A DNA stretch of 64,000 nucleotides from Chryseobacterium camelliae (GCF_027920545.1 NZ_CP115859.1:2553501-2617500); one strand, 5' to 3'. Positions 9,146 to 18,133 are shown, counted from the stretch's first letter. A program made the numbers and translations. The notes: a model not told the origin generated them from the letters alone.

Positions 9146-9727
9146 ATGGAGCTTAAAGAAAAACAAAGGAAAATATTAGATGTTGCCGTAGAACTTTTCA
9201 AGGAAAAAGGATATATGGGCAGCTCTGTGAGGGATTTGGCGACAAAGCTTAACATTAAGGCAGCTTCTTTGTATGCACATATCCGTTCGAAGGAAGAAAT
9301 TCTGGAATGGATTTGTTTCGGAATCGCACAGGAATTTTTCGATGAACTTCAGGATGTAAAAAATACCGACATTTCTCCTAAAGATAAGCTCAATCTTTTT
9401 ATTGATAAACATTTGTCGGTAGTATTAAAAAACCGCGATGTTACCCATATTTATTCCAACGAATGGAAACATTTGGAAGAAAAGCTTCCGGAATTCGTGG
9501 AATTAAGAAAAAATTATCAGCAGGAAGTTGAAGAATTGATTTCTGAAATTTACAATGCTGAAAACTGGGAGCTGAAGTCTCCGGCTTTTACAACACGATT
9601 TATTCTTCATACCTTAAACAATTCTTATTTCTGGTTCAAAAGAAATATTGAATCGGGTTCTGAAATTACTGATGAAATCAGGGATAAAATTCTTTTTGGG
9701 CTTTTAGGAAACCAGAAAAATAGTTAA
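9146..9727 (+). CDS. TetR/AcrR family regulator, probable paa repressor
   Basis: This 193-aa protein has an N-terminal TetR helix-turn-helix (residues 5-55, ILDVAVELFKEKG, SVRDLATKLNIKAASLYAHIRSKEEIL) and a helical ligand-binding C-terminal domain. It lies directly upstream of the paa operon on the same strand. In many bacteria a TetR-type PaaR represses paa genes and is released by phenylacetyl-CoA. A 14-bp palindrome at 10067-10080, on the predicted paaK transcription start, is the best candidate for its operator. The regulator function is inferred from position and family. Confidence 0.88.
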   Translation: MELKEKQRKILDVAVELFKEKGYMGSSVRDLATKLNIKAASLYAHIRSKEEILEWICFGIAQEFFDELQDVKNTDISPKDKLNLFIDKHLSVVLKNRDVTHIYSNEWKHLEEKLPEFVELRKNYQQEVEELISEIYNAENWELKSPAFTTRFILHTLNNSYFWFKRNIESGSEITDEIRDKILFGLLGNQKNS

Positions 9728-9760
9728 TTTATCTGATTCAAAACAAAGATTTCCAGAGTA

Positions 9761-9845
9761 TTTGTCATTCCGTAGGAATCTCGACAACTACAACAAAATT
9801 TTACTTAGATTCCACGCTTCACTTCGTTTCGCTCTGAATGACAAA
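9761..9845. repeat. Imperfect long hairpin of the TTTGTCATTC...GAATGACAAA type
   Basis: The left arm (9761-9781) and right arm (9807-9845) are complementary at their ends (TTTGTCATTC with GAATGACAAA, GGAATCT with AGATTCC). The right arm reversed gives a TCATTCAGAGCGAA..GAAG core like the inserts at 13554-13581 and 22767-22794. The rest of the gap up to the paaK promoter shows no gene. Confidence 0.6.
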
Positions 9846-10031
9846 CTTTTTGGTTAGTTACTATGAATCAAACTATTATTTCGGCGGCGGAGAAATCTAT
9901 ATTTAAGATGTTAAAAGTAAATTCTTTACTCTACTTTGTTTTGTTCAGAATGATGAAACCAGCCTTAAACTCAACCTAAACCTTATCCTAGTTATTTAGA
10001 ACCATTCAAAATATGATAAAAATCATAAAAA

Positions 10032-10063
10032 TTTTGTCACCTGGTAAAATCTTTTTAAATTTA
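10032..10063 (+). promoter_or_regulatory. Predicted promoter of the paa operon
   Basis: TTTTG at 10032-10036 and TAAATTTA at 10056-10063 are separated by 19 bp, close to the Bacteroidota TTTG / TAnnTTTG consensus (one mismatch in the last base of the -7 box). The predicted transcription start is near 10069, about 24 bp before the paaK start codon. Confidence 0.7.
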
Positions 10064-10066
10064 CAC

Positions 10067-10080
10067 CTAACAAATGTTAG
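10067..10080. promoter_or_regulatory. Palindromic operator candidate for the TetR repressor
   Basis: CTAACA AA TGTTAG is a perfect 14-bp inverted repeat lying on the predicted transcription start, the position expected for a TetR-type repressor site. No second copy was seen at the TetR gene itself. Confidence 0.6.
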
Positions 10081-10092
10081 TTAGTTAATGAT

Positions 10093-11409
10093 ATGGATTT
10101 TTCAGTTGAATATTTAAAGCTCGACCAATTGAGACAGCTTCAATCTGAGCGATTGGCTGATTTGGTGAACTACCTTGGAGAGAAATCGGAATTTTATAAA
10201 GGAAAATTTAATGAATTGGGAATATCTCCGCAGGATGTCAGGTCGATTGAGGATATTACGAAACTTCCGATTACTTACAAACAGGATTTGAGAGACAATT
10301 ATCCGTTTGGATTATTTACCGTTCCGAAAAATGAGTTACAGAGAATTCACTGTTCAAGCGGAACAACAGGGAAGCCGACGGTAGTAGGATATACAAAAGA
10401 AGATGTTGATTTATTCAGCGAAGTAGTAGCAAGATCTTTGAACGCAGCAGGGGCAAAACCGGGAATGCAGCTACATAATGCCTATGGATATGGGATTTTT
10501 ACAGGAGGATTGGGGTTGCATTACGGGGCGGAGAAATTAGGCATGAGCGTTCTTCCGATTTCGGGAGGAATGACGACAAGACAGGTGGATTTAATTATGG
10601 ATTTTAAACCTGAGGTTATTTGTTGTTCACCTTCTTATGCTTTAACGATTGCTGATGAATTTGCAAAACGTGGCGTTTCTGCGGATGAGATCAGCTTGAA
10701 ATATGCGGTTCTGGGTTCTGAGCCTTGGACGGAAATTATCAGACACCATATTGAAGAAAGATTGGGCGTTCATGCAACCAATATTTACGGGTTAAGCGAA
10801 ATTATCGGTCCAGGAGTTTCTATGGAGGATTTTGAGGAGAAAGGAGGTTCATATATTTGGGAAGATCACTTTTATCCTGAAATTTTAGATCCGGTTACAA
10901 AACAACCGGTTCCTTTCGGAGAAGAAGGTGTTTTGGTCATTACCACTTTAACGAAGAAAGCAATGCCGCTTTTGCGTTATTGGACCAACGATATTACGAG
11001 TCTTTATTATGACGAAACCGGTAAGAGAACAATGGTTAAAATGAAGTCTATTCTCGGAAGAGCCGACGATATGTTAATTGTAAGAGGCGTAAATGTATAT
11101 CCGAGTCAGATTGAGGAAGCTTTTTCTCATGTAGATGGAGTGGTTCCGAATTATTACTTAACACCGGTTGAAAAAGAACAAATGTGTGTGGCGCTGGATA
11201 TTGATCTGGAGATTGATGATGATTTTGTAAAAGCGCAAAAATTTGAGAGTAATACCGATGATTATGCTATTTTTGTCGGGAACTTTGGAAAAAATATAGA
11301 AAGTGAAATAAAAAAGAGAGTGGGAATCACTACGAAAGTAAAAATTCACGCTCAGGACAGCCTGCCGAAGTGCGAAGGCGGAAAAATTAATAGAATACTT
11401 AAAAAATAA
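10093..11409 (+). CDS. paaK: Phenylacetate-CoA ligase
   Basis: This 438-aa adenylate-forming enzyme activates phenylacetate with ATP and CoA to phenylacetyl-CoA, the first step of the pathway. The P-loop-like motif SSGTTGKP is at residues 88-95, YGLSEIIGPG is the A5-type motif in the middle, and GRADDMLIVRGVNVYPSQ marks the hinge to the C-terminal lid. The length matches the PaaK family (about 430-440 aa). It is the first gene of the operon, behind the predicted promoter and palindrome. Its stop codon shares one base with the start codon of paaE (TAATG). Confidence 0.96.
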   Translation: MDFSVEYLKLDQLRQLQSERLADLVNYLGEKSEFYKGKFNELGISPQDVRSIEDITKLPITYKQDLRDNYPFGLFTVPKNELQRIHCSSGTTGKPTVVGYTKEDVDLFSEVVARSLNAAGAKPGMQLHNAYGYGIFTGGLGLHYGAEKLGMSVLPISGGMTTRQVDLIMDFKPEVICCSPSYALTIADEFAKRGVSADEISLKYAVLGSEPWTEIIRHHIEERLGVHATNIYGLSEIIGPGVSMEDFEEKGGSYIWEDHFYPEILDPVTKQPVPFGEEGVLVITTLTKKAMPLLRYWTNDITSLYYDETGKRTMVKMKSILGRADDMLIVRGVNVYPSQIEEAFSHVDGVVPNYYLTPVEKEQMCVALDIDLEIDDDFVKAQKFESNTDDYAIFVGNFGKNIESEIKKRVGITTKVKIHAQDSLPKCEGGKINRILKK

Positions 11410-12494
11410 TGAATTCATTTTATAAACTTAAAACCGTGAAGGTTCAGAAAGATACTTCCGATGCGGTAAACGTAGCGGTAGAAATTCCTGAAGAACTGAA
11501 AGATAAATTCAGGTTCAAGCAGGGACAGTATCTTAATTTCCGAATGATGATCGACGGAAACGAAGAAAGACGTTCTTATTCGATCTGTAATGCTCCGAGT
11601 GAAAAGAGCAATACGTTGGAAGTATTGGTGAAATTATTGGAAAACGGAAAAGTTTCAGGTTATTTCAACGAGCATCTTCATATGGATGAAGTTCTTGAAG
11701 TAATGCCTCCAATGGGCGGTTTCAACACTTCTTATCACCCGACCAACGTGAAAACTTATATTGGTCTGGCTGCAGGAAGCGGAATTTCTCCGGTGTTGTC
11801 AAACATTAAAGAAAGTCTTTACCAGGAACCTAATTCTAATGCCTATTTATTCTACAGCAACAGAAGCATGAATCATGTGATGAAAAAGGCTGAGATCGAT
11901 AAATTGGTAGAGCAGTTCAACGGAAGACTGAAAGTTGTTTATTTAGTAAGCCGTGAGCAGCATGAAGACCCGATTTTTGAAGGAAGAATTTCTCCTGAAA
12001 AATTAGATCAGCTGTTTGAAAGATATGCAGATATCGATGTGAAAGAATCTACATTCTTTATTTGCGGACCTTCAGAAATGATCAAAGGAATCGCAGATTA
12101 TTTAAAGAAAGATAAAAAAGTACCTGCAATTCAGGTTTTATTTGAATATTTCACTGCTCCTGACGAAGAAAATACGGAGGAAATGAGTGATGAGTTCAAA
12201 GCCATTGCCAATATTGAAAGTATGGTAACGGTAATTATCGATGATGATGAATATTCGTTCCACCTGAATTCAAAAAAAGAAAGTATCTTAGATAAAGCAT
12301 TGAAAGACAATCTTCCTGTACCCTTTGCATGTAAAGGAGGAGTTTGTTGTACGTGTAAAGCGGAGGTTTTGGAAGGAGAAGTTTTCATGGAGAAAAACTA
12401 TGCGCTTACCGAAGAAGAAGTAGCCAGAGGTTATGTTCTTACCTGCCAATGTCACCCGACAACGAATGTGGTGATGCTTAATTATGACGTATAA
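11409..12494 (+). CDS. paaE: Phenylacetyl-CoA epoxidase reductase subunit PaaE
   Basis: This 361-aa protein passes electrons from NADPH to the diiron epoxidase. The N-terminal ferredoxin-reductase part binds FAD (RRSYSICNAP, residues 54-63) and NAD(P) (GLAAGSGISP, residues 119-128). The C-terminal part is a plant-type 2Fe-2S ferredoxin with ligands C308, C313, C316 and probably C346. Domain order and length agree with PaaE. In this operon the reductase comes before paaABC, not after paaD as in E. coli. It overlaps paaK by 1 nt. Confidence 0.95.
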   Translation: MNSFYKLKTVKVQKDTSDAVNVAVEIPEELKDKFRFKQGQYLNFRMMIDGNEERRSYSICNAPSEKSNTLEVLVKLLENGKVSGYFNEHLHMDEVLEVMPPMGGFNTSYHPTNVKTYIGLAAGSGISPVLSNIKESLYQEPNSNAYLFYSNRSMNHVMKKAEIDKLVEQFNGRLKVVYLVSREQHEDPIFEGRISPEKLDQLFERYADIDVKESTFFICGPSEMIKGIADYLKKDKKVPAIQVLFEYFTAPDEENTEEMSDEFKAIANIESMVTVIIDDDEYSFHLNSKKESILDKALKDNLPVPFACKGGVCCTCKAEVLEGEVFMEKNYALTEEEVARGYVLTCQCHPTTNVVMLNYDV

Positions 12495-12496
12495 TT

Positions 12497-12569
12497 AATG
12501 TAACAATTTACCGGTTTGCCGATGTAACAATCATTGGTACATTGCTAGACTGATACATTGCTAAATTGA
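12497..12569. repeat. Palindromic repeat, copy 1 (paaE-paaA gap)
   Basis: The left arm is built of TGTAACAAT / TTTACC units and the right arm of CATTGGTA / GATACATTG units. The two arms are imperfect reverse complements. It fills the whole gap between paaE and paaA. Confidence 0.75.
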
Positions 12570-12575
12570 AAAATT

Positions 12576-13514
12576 ATGGATTTAGAAAAATTTGTACAAT
12601 ACGTACACGAAGAAAATAAAGTAGAACCAAAAGATGTAATGCCGGATGATTACAGAAAATTATTGGTTCGTCAGATTTCACAGCATGCACATTCTGAAAT
12701 TGTTGGAATGTTGCCGGAAGCCAACTGGATTTCAAGAGCACCTTCATTGAGAAGAAAAATGGCTCTTTTGGCTAAAGTTCAGGATGAAGCAGGTCATGGT
12801 TTATATCTTTATTCTGCAACGGAAACTTTAGGAGACGGAAGTATCAGAGCTGACAGAGATGCTACTTACGACGATATGTTGGAAGGAAAAGCAAAATATT
12901 CAAGTATTTTCAACTATCCGACATTAAGCTGGGCAGATATCGGTGCGATCGGCTGGTTGGTTGATGGTGCTGCGATTATGAACCAGGTAATGTTGATGGG
13001 AAATTCTTATGGTCCGTATTCAAGAGCGATGGTGAAAATCTGTAAAGAGGAATCTTTCCACCAAAGACAAGGATACGAGATTTTGATGGCGCTTTGCCGT
13101 GGTACAAAACAGCAGAAAGAAATGGCCCAGGCTTCGTTAAACCGTTTTTGGTGGCCGGCTTTAATGATGTTTGGTCCGAATGACGACAGCTCGCCAAACT
13201 CTAAAATCTCTATGAATTACAGAGTAAAAAGAGAAAGTAACGACAGTCTTCGTCAGAGATTTATTGATGTTACCGTTTCTCAAGCTGAATTCTTAGGATT
13301 AACGATTCCGGATAAAGATCTTAAATGGAATGAAGAAAGACAGCATTATGATTTCGGAGAGCTCCCTTGGGATGAATTCATGGAAATCCTGAAAGGAAAC
13401 GGACCTGCCAACAAAAAGCGTATCGAAACCAAGAGAAAAGCTCAAAGAGAAAATTCTTGGGTAAAAGAAGCAGCGGCGGCATTTGCAGAAAAACAACAAA
13501 AAGAAGTAATATAA
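12576..13514 (+). CDS. paaA: Phenylacetyl-CoA 1,2-epoxidase catalytic subunit PaaA
   Basis: At 312 aa this is the alpha subunit of the multicomponent oxygenase that converts phenylacetyl-CoA to the 1,2-epoxide. Ferritin-like diiron ligands are visible: E41 (HSEIVG), the pair E71-x2-H74 (DEAGHG) and a later E-x2-H in [10 protein letters not shown]. The length and the conserved block [16 protein letters not shown] match PaaA closely. It sits between two repeat elements, with paaB following after about 110 bp instead of the usual tight coupling. Confidence 0.97.
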   Translation: MDLEKFVQYVHEENKVEPKDVMPDDYRKLLVRQISQHAHSEIVGMLPEANWISRAPSLRRKMALLAKVQDEAGHGLYLYSATETLGDGSIRADRDATYDDMLEGKAKYSSIFNYPTLSWADIGAIGWLVDGAAIMNQVMLMGNSYGPYSRAMVKICKEESFHQRQGYEILMALCRGTKQQKEMAQASLNRFWWPALMMFGPNDDSSPNSKISMNYRVKRESNDSLRQRFIDVTVSQAEFLGLTIPDKDLKWNEERQHYDFGELPWDEFMEILKGNGPANKKRIETKRKAQRENSWVKEAAAAFAEKQQKEVI

Positions 13515-13515
13515 T

Positions 13516-13617
13516 AATGTAACAATATACCAATGTAAAAATGTAACAATCAATTGTTATTCTGAGCAAAGTGAAGAATCTCATTGGTAAATCGGTACAT
13601 TGATACATTGTTAAATT
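13516..13617. repeat. Palindromic repeat, copy 2 (paaA-paaB gap), with inserted core
   Basis: The left arm is 13516-13553 and the right arm 13582-13617. Between them, at 13554-13581, lies a 28-nt core (TTGTTATTCTGAGCAAAG...) that is nearly identical to the core in the copy at 22723-22820. Confidence 0.78.
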
Positions 13618-13626
13618 AATTTGACT

Positions 13627-13908
13627 ATGGCAAATTTAGATATGTGGGAAGTGTTTATTCAGACTAAACCGGGATTATCTCACAAACACGTTGGAATTGT
13701 ACAGGCACCAACAGCAGAAATGGCTTTGCAAAATGCAAGAGACGTTTATACAAGAAGAAAAGAAGGAACTTCAGTTTGGGTAGTTCCGAGTAAATATATT
13801 GTGACCTCGGAAGGGGTGGACAAAGAAGCGTTCTTCGATCCTGCTGATGACAAATTATACCGTCACCCTACTTTCTACGAGATTCCAAACGATGTAAAAA
13901 ATATGTAA
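13627..13908 (+). CDS. paaB: Phenylacetyl-CoA epoxidase subunit PaaB
   Basis: This small subunit of 93 aa bridges the PaaAC heterodimers of the epoxidase. The typical opening MWEVFIQTKPGLSHKHVG and the block ALQNARDVYTRRKEG are present. I chose the ATG at 13627 rather than the TTG two codons upstream because the family begins just before this block and the TTG would lie at the end of the repeat element. Confidence 0.95.
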   Translation: MANLDMWEVFIQTKPGLSHKHVGIVQAPTAEMALQNARDVYTRRKEGTSVWVVPSKYIVTSEGVDKEAFFDPADDKLYRHPTFYEIPNDVKNM

Positions 13909-13913
13909 AACAG

Positions 13914-13975
13914 CGATTGGCTGTTAGCTGCTTGCAATTTGCCAAAAGCTATACGCCAAAAACCAAAAGCTAAAA
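13914..13975. repeat. GCCAAAAGCTAT-type dispersed repeat (paaB-paaC gap)
   Basis: This A/C-rich stretch contains GCCAAAAGCTATACGCCA (13941-13958). The reverse complement of the same 18-mer, with one mismatch, occurs at 63647-63664 in the rRNA spacer. It is a different family from the TGTAACAAT palindromes. Confidence 0.6.
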
Positions 13976-13977
13976 TA

Positions 13978-14727
13978 ATGAACCCATTATATAATTATTT
14001 ATTAAAACTAGCAGACGACAGTTTCATTATGGGACAGCGTTTGTCTGCATGGTGCGGTGAAGGTCCTTATTTGGAGGAAGATATTGCATTAACGAATATT
14101 GCGTTGGATGAGCTAGGCCAGGCGAATAACTTTTACGTTTATGCTTCAAGAGTGATCGATAACGGAAAAAGTGAAGATGATTTGGCATTTTTAAGATACG
14201 AGCACGAATACTTAAATGCGCACTGGACAGAGCTTCCGAACGAAGATTATGCTCAGACGATTCTAAAAGTGTATGTTTTTGCAACGTATCAGAAATTGAT
14301 GTACGAAGCATTATCAAACTCTGCGAATGAAGAACTTTCTGCGATTGCTCAAAAATCTTTGAAAGAAGTAAGGTATCATTATACTCACGCTGCTTCCTGG
14401 ATGAAAATTTTCGCGCAGGGAACAAAAGAAAGTAAGGCTCGTTTGGTAAAAGCGATTGAAAATATCTGGGAATATACAAAAGGTTTATTTGCAAAAACAG
14501 AAGGAGAAGATGATTTGGTCGCTTTAAATATTGCTCCGAATACAGATGCTCTTTACGAAGAATTCCTTGCTATTACACAGAAAGATTTTGCTGATTTCAA
14601 ATTAGAATATCCGACAAATTCTTTCATGCAGCCAAAATCAAGAACGGGTTATCACACTGAGTATTTTGGATATATTCTTTGTGAGTTACAGTATATGCAG
14701 AGAGCATATCCTGGTTGTACTTGGTAA
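13978..14727 (+). CDS. paaC: Phenylacetyl-CoA epoxidase structural subunit PaaC
   Basis: This 249-aa ferritin-like subunit pairs with PaaA. ALTNIALDELGQANNFYVYAS and the later LKEVRYHYTHAASW helix match the PaaC family. An upstream TTG (13939) would add 13 residues encoded by repeat sequence, so the ATG at 13978 is preferred. The gene is followed by a half element of the palindromic repeat family. Confidence 0.95.
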   Translation: MNPLYNYLLKLADDSFIMGQRLSAWCGEGPYLEEDIALTNIALDELGQANNFYVYASRVIDNGKSEDDLAFLRYEHEYLNAHWTELPNEDYAQTILKVYVFATYQKLMYEALSNSANEELSAIAQKSLKEVRYHYTHAASWMKIFAQGTKESKARLVKAIENIWEYTKGLFAKTEGEDDLVALNIAPNTDALYEEFLAITQKDFADFKLEYPTNSFMQPKSRTGYHTEYFGYILCELQYMQRAYPGCTW

Positions 14728-14734
14728 ATTTTTA

Positions 14735-14772
14735 AATGTAACAATGTAGCAGTTTATCAATGTAACAATTTT
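14735..14772. repeat. Palindromic repeat, copy 3 (left arm only, after paaC)
   Basis: Only the left-type arm (AAATGTAACAATGTAGCAG...) is recognisable. No matching right arm follows before the small membrane gene. The rest of the gap (14773-14887) is unrelated and has repeated ACTTTG/GTTAA words. Confidence 0.65.
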
Positions 14773-14887
14773 GAACTGTTATTAAGTTGTACTATTTGTT
14801 GACTTTGTTAAGTGAAACGCCTTTGTGAACTTAAAAGCAGTTAACGGCCAAAAAACATAGTGCACTTTGCGTTTAAAATTTTTAAGT

Positions 14888-15133
14888 ATGAAAAGGAGTT
14901 ACTTTAAAATCTTGATTACTGTTTTGCTGATTTTAATTCCGGTGTTTTATTTTGGAATTTTTAATTCAAAAGTCAGCTTAACATATGAAACAAATAATCC
15001 TGGAGATTGTATTTCATTAATAACAGGAAGAAATTTATGTCAGGACATAGAACAAATGAAAATATTAATTGCTGTTGATATTATTATAATTGTTCTTTTG
15101 ATGTTGTTTAGGAAAAAAATAATAAGAGATTGA
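14888..15133 (+). CDS. Small two-TM membrane protein inside the paa operon
   Basis: This 81-aa protein has a hydrophobic N-terminal segment (about 5-25), a polar stretch with two Cys (PGDCISL, RNLCQDI) and a second membrane segment (about 56-74) ending in RKKIIRD. I do not recognise a family. Its stop overlaps the TTG start of paaD by 4 nt (TTGA), so it is translated together with paaD. An upstream TTG at 14867 is possible but would lie in repeat-like sequence. Confidence 0.6.
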   Translation: MKRSYFKILITVLLILIPVFYFGIFNSKVSLTYETNNPGDCISLITGRNLCQDIEQMKILIAVDIIIIVLLMLFRKKIIRD

Positions 15134-15594
15134 AAAATCCTTTAGAAATATTAGAATTAGTTCCCGATCCGGAAATTCCGGTAATCAATATCGTGGAATT
15201 AGGCATTGTAAGAGAAGCGAAAGTTACAAGCGAGAATTCTTGTGAAGTAACCATTACGCCGACTTATTCTGCCTGTCCTGCTATGTTTACCATTGAGGAA
15301 GACATTATAAAGATTATGAAAGAAAACGGTTGGGAAGCGAAAGTAGTCACCAAAATGTTTCCGATTTGGACAACAGACTGGCTGACGGATGAAGCGAGAG
15401 AAAAACTTCGTGCTTACGGAATCACTCCTCCGGAAAAAGGAGCAGATGAACATCATATCGGGAAACCGAAAAAATGCCCTCGGTGTGGTTCTGAGCATAC
15501 CAAACAGATCAGTAGATTTGGATCCACGCTGTGTAAGGCATCCTATCAATGTTTAGATTGTTTAGAGCCTTTTGACTATTTTAAATGTCATTAA
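15130..15594 (+). CDS. paaD: PaaD, MIP18/DUF59-type maturation factor of the epoxidase
   Basis: This 154-aa protein has an N-terminal DUF59 domain (PDPEIPVINIVELGIVR near residue 12) and a C-terminal Cys cluster (CPRCGSEH, CKASYQCLDC, CH) typical of PaaD. It is needed for an active PaaABCE complex, probably in metal or Fe-S assembly. No in-frame ATG exists before the conserved PDPEIPV block, so the TTG at 15130 is the most likely start, coupled to the upstream small membrane gene. Confidence 0.92.
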   Translation: MKNPLEILELVPDPEIPVINIVELGIVREAKVTSENSCEVTITPTYSACPAMFTIEEDIIKIMKENGWEAKVVTKMFPIWTTDWLTDEAREKLRAYGITPPEKGADEHHIGKPKKCPRCGSEHTKQISRFGSTLCKASYQCLDCLEPFDYFKCH

Positions 15595-15653
15595 AAATGA
15601 TTAACTTTATAAAACAATCATTTTAATATTAACCTATTAATAACCAGTATAAT

Positions 15654-16454
15654 ATGTATACACAAATTGACATTGAAACGCATTTTGACGGAAAACTTAA
15701 AATTGCTTATCTCAATCAGCCGGAAACAATGAACGCGCTTACAAAACCTTCTTTATCGGATCTTAAAGATTTTATTAAAGATTGTAGCGAAGACGAAACG
15801 GTAAGATGTGTGGCGATTTCAGGAAGAGGAAGAGCTTTCTGTTCCGGTCAGAATTTGGATGATGCTTTTGTACAAGGGAATGAACATCATGATAATGACA
15901 TTATCAGAAAAATTGTAACAGATTATTACAACCCTCTGGTTAAGGAAATTACACGCTGTAAAAAACCTGTAGTTGCATTGGTAAACGGACCTGCTGTAGG
16001 AGCCGGAGCAATGTTGGCATTAATTTCAGACTTCGTTTTAGCAGTTGATAAATCATATTTTGCTCAGGCATTTTCAAATATCGGTTTAATTCCTGATACG
16101 GGAGGAACCTATTTCTTACCAAAACTATTGGGAAGACAATTGGCAAATTATTTAGCATTTACAGGTAAAAAACTGTCTGCTGAAGAAGCTAAATCTCACG
16201 GCTTGGTTGCGGAAGTTTTCAACGAAGAAGAATTCTCGCCAAAATCAATGGAAATCCTTGAGAAAATGTCAAATATGCCGACTGCAGCTATTAAATTAAC
16301 CAAAAAAGCTTTCGCCGCATCTTACAATAATACATTGAAAGATCAATTGGAGCTGGAAGGAGATTTACAGCAGGAAGCTGCAGAAACAGAAGACTTTATC
16401 GAAGGTGTAAATGCCTTTTTACAAAAAAGAAAACCTAATTATAAAGGAAGATAA
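15654..16454 (+). CDS. paaG: Enoyl-CoA hydratase/isomerase, PaaG-like epoxide isomerase
   Basis: At 266 aa this is a crotonase-fold enzyme. AISGRGRAFCSGQNLDD and the oxyanion loop GPAVGAGAMLALISDFVLA are clear, and AFSNIGLIPDTGGTYFLPKLLGR has the Asp expected at the catalytic position of PaaG-type isomerases. It probably turns the ring-1,2-epoxide into oxepin-CoA and also isomerises later double bonds. It is the only crotonase-type gene in the operon proper. Confidence 0.88.
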   Translation: MYTQIDIETHFDGKLKIAYLNQPETMNALTKPSLSDLKDFIKDCSEDETVRCVAISGRGRAFCSGQNLDDAFVQGNEHHDNDIIRKIVTDYYNPLVKEITRCKKPVVALVNGPAVGAGAMLALISDFVLAVDKSYFAQAFSNIGLIPDTGGTYFLPKLLGRQLANYLAFTGKKLSAEEAKSHGLVAEVFNEEEFSPKSMEILEKMSNMPTAAIKLTKKAFAASYNNTLKDQLELEGDLQQEAAETEDFIEGVNAFLQKRKPNYKGR

Positions 16455-16458
16455 GAAT

Positions 16459-16554
16459 TAATATAACAATGTACCAATGTAACAGTTTACCAATTATGGA
16501 ATTATTGGAATTCAATTAAATTGTTACATTGTTACATTGATACACTGTTACATT
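16459..16554. repeat. Palindromic repeat, copy 4 (paaG-paaH gap)
   Basis: The left arm (AATATAACAATGTACCAATG...) and right arm (AATTGTTACATTGTTACATTG...) are almost complete. The right arm ends directly at the ATG of the 3-hydroxyacyl-CoA dehydrogenase gene. Confidence 0.78.
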
Positions 16555-17688
16555 ATGACGAATGTAGGAATTATCGGTGCCGGAACAATGGGAATCGGCA
16601 TTGCACAAGTAGCCGCAACGAACGGATGCAAAGTTTGGGTCTATGATGCCAACGCAAAACAAGTAGAAACGGCAACCGTAGGTTTGGAAAAAACATTGAC
16701 CAAATTGGTTGATAAACAAAAAATTTCAGCAGAGAAAATGACTGAAATTTTAGCTAACATTTCTATTGCTACAGAATTAAAAGACTTCAAAGATTGCGAA
16801 CTGATTATTGAAGCAATCATTGAAAACAAAGAAATTAAAACCAAAGTTTTCACAGAATTAGAACAGCATGTTTCTGAAAGTTGTGTGATTGGTTCCAATA
16901 CATCCTCTATTTCCATCACCTCTCTGGGTGCGGAATTACAAAAACCGGAGCGTTTCATTGGAATTCACTTTTTCAATCCGGCTCCATTGATGCCTTTAGT
17001 TGAGGTTATTCCATCTTTATTAACAGAAAAAACTTTAGCGCAAAAAATTTATAATCTGATGAAAGATTGGGGGAAAACTCCAGTGATTGCTAAAGATATT
17101 CCAGGATTTATCGTAAACAGAATTGCTCGTCCTTACTATGGTGAAGGATTGAGAATTGTTGAAGAAAACATGGCAACGGTAGAACAGGTAGATGAAGCCA
17201 TGAAAATATTAGGGAACTTTAAAATGGGACCTTTTGAATTGATGGATTTAATTGGAGTTGATGTGAATTTTTCCGTAACAAAAACGGTTTACAACGAATA
17301 TTTCTACGATCCGAAATACAAGCCGTCTCTTCTTCAGCAAAGAATGTCGGAAGCCAAACTTCACGGCAGAAAAACAGGAAAAGGTTTCTACGATTATTCT
17401 GAAGGAGCGGAAAAACCTGTTGCGGAAAAAAACGATGCTCTTTATCAGTATATATTCTTGAGAATTATCTCTATGTTGATTAATGAAGCGGTTGAAGCAA
17501 AAAGACTAGGCGTTGCGAATGATGAAGATTTGGAATTGGCAATGCAGAAAGGCGTGAATTATCCAAAAGGATTATTAGCTTGGGGAAAAGAAATAGGATA
17601 CGCAAAAATCTCCGAAACCCTGCAAAATCTTTACGAGGAATATCAGGAAGAGAGATACAGACAAAGCCCGTTACTACGTAAATTATAA
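16555..17688 (+). CDS. paaH: 3-hydroxyacyl-CoA dehydrogenase PaaH
   Basis: This 377-aa NAD-dependent enzyme oxidises 3-hydroxyadipyl-CoA. The Rossmann motif GAGTMGIGIA is at the N-terminus. The catalytic region shows SNTSSISIT and IGIHFFNPAPLMPLVEV (the His of the His-Glu pair), then KDIPGFIVNRI. The C-terminal helical domain contains a second, partial copy. The ATG at 16555 is chosen because the TTG at 16537 lies inside the repeat. Confidence 0.94.
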   Translation: MTNVGIIGAGTMGIGIAQVAATNGCKVWVYDANAKQVETATVGLEKTLTKLVDKQKISAEKMTEILANISIATELKDFKDCELIIEAIIENKEIKTKVFTELEQHVSESCVIGSNTSSISITSLGAELQKPERFIGIHFFNPAPLMPLVEVIPSLLTEKTLAQKIYNLMKDWGKTPVIAKDIPGFIVNRIARPYYGEGLRIVEENMATVEQVDEAMKILGNFKMGPFELMDLIGVDVNFSVTKTVYNEYFYDPKYKPSLLQQRMSEAKLHGRKTGKGFYDYSEGAEKPVAEKNDALYQYIFLRIISMLINEAVEAKRLGVANDEDLELAMQKGVNYPKGLLAWGKEIGYAKISETLQNLYEEYQEERYRQSPLLRKL

Positions 17689-17769
17689 AATGTATCAATG
17701 TATCAGTTTACCAATATAACAATATATACAACCATTGGTAAATTGCTAGATTGTTAAATTGTTACATTA
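17689..17769. repeat. Palindromic repeat, copy 5 (after paaH)
   Basis: The left arm begins right at the paaH stop (AATGTATCAATGTATCAG...). The right arm (CCATTGGTAAATTGCTAG...) ends 6 bp before the next start codon. Confidence 0.78.
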
Positions 17770-17774
17770 GAATT

Positions 17775-18086
17775 ATGGATATAGAAGGGTTTAGAGCCGA
17801 ATTGGAAACAAGGCTTATCATTGAAAAAGACTACATCATTCAGGAGCTTTCTTCGATACATAATGATCGGGAAAAGTTGGAATTACTGGGAAAATTCAAT
17901 GAAAAATACAAAGAGCTGATTAAAAGAATGGCGAATGAAGAAGGTATCGATTTAAATGAGCTCTATCAAACCGAAGTCTCATCAAATTCAGAAAATCTTT
18001 CATATGAACAGATAATTCTTGGTAAAACCATGAATATTTATGACAAATTGGTTGATGAATTATATGAAGAAATAACACAAATCTGA
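17775..18086 (+). CDS. Small acidic helical protein of unknown function in the paa operon
   Basis: This 103-aa soluble protein is predicted to be mostly alpha-helical (AELETRLIIEKDYIIQELSSI, ELLGKFNEKYKELIKRM). No motif is recognised. The ATG at 17775 is preferred over the upstream TTG at 17751 inside the repeat. It follows paaH and precedes a small membrane gene and paaI on the same strand. Confidence 0.6.
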   Translation: MDIEGFRAELETRLIIEKDYIIQELSSIHNDREKLELLGKFNEKYKELIKRMANEEGIDLNELYQTEVSSNSENLSYEQIILGKTMNIYDKLVDELYEEITQI

Positions 18087-18133
18087 AGGCTGCCATTATA
18101 TTAGAGTCGGTTGTTAAATAAAGTATTAAAATT

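Noticed and set aside
13939..13977. Upstream TTG start for paaC
   Set aside because: It would encode 13 residues from the repeat; the family start matches the ATG at 13978.
16537..16554. Upstream TTG start for paaH
   Set aside because: It lies inside the palindromic repeat, and the Rossmann motif follows directly after the ATG at 16555.
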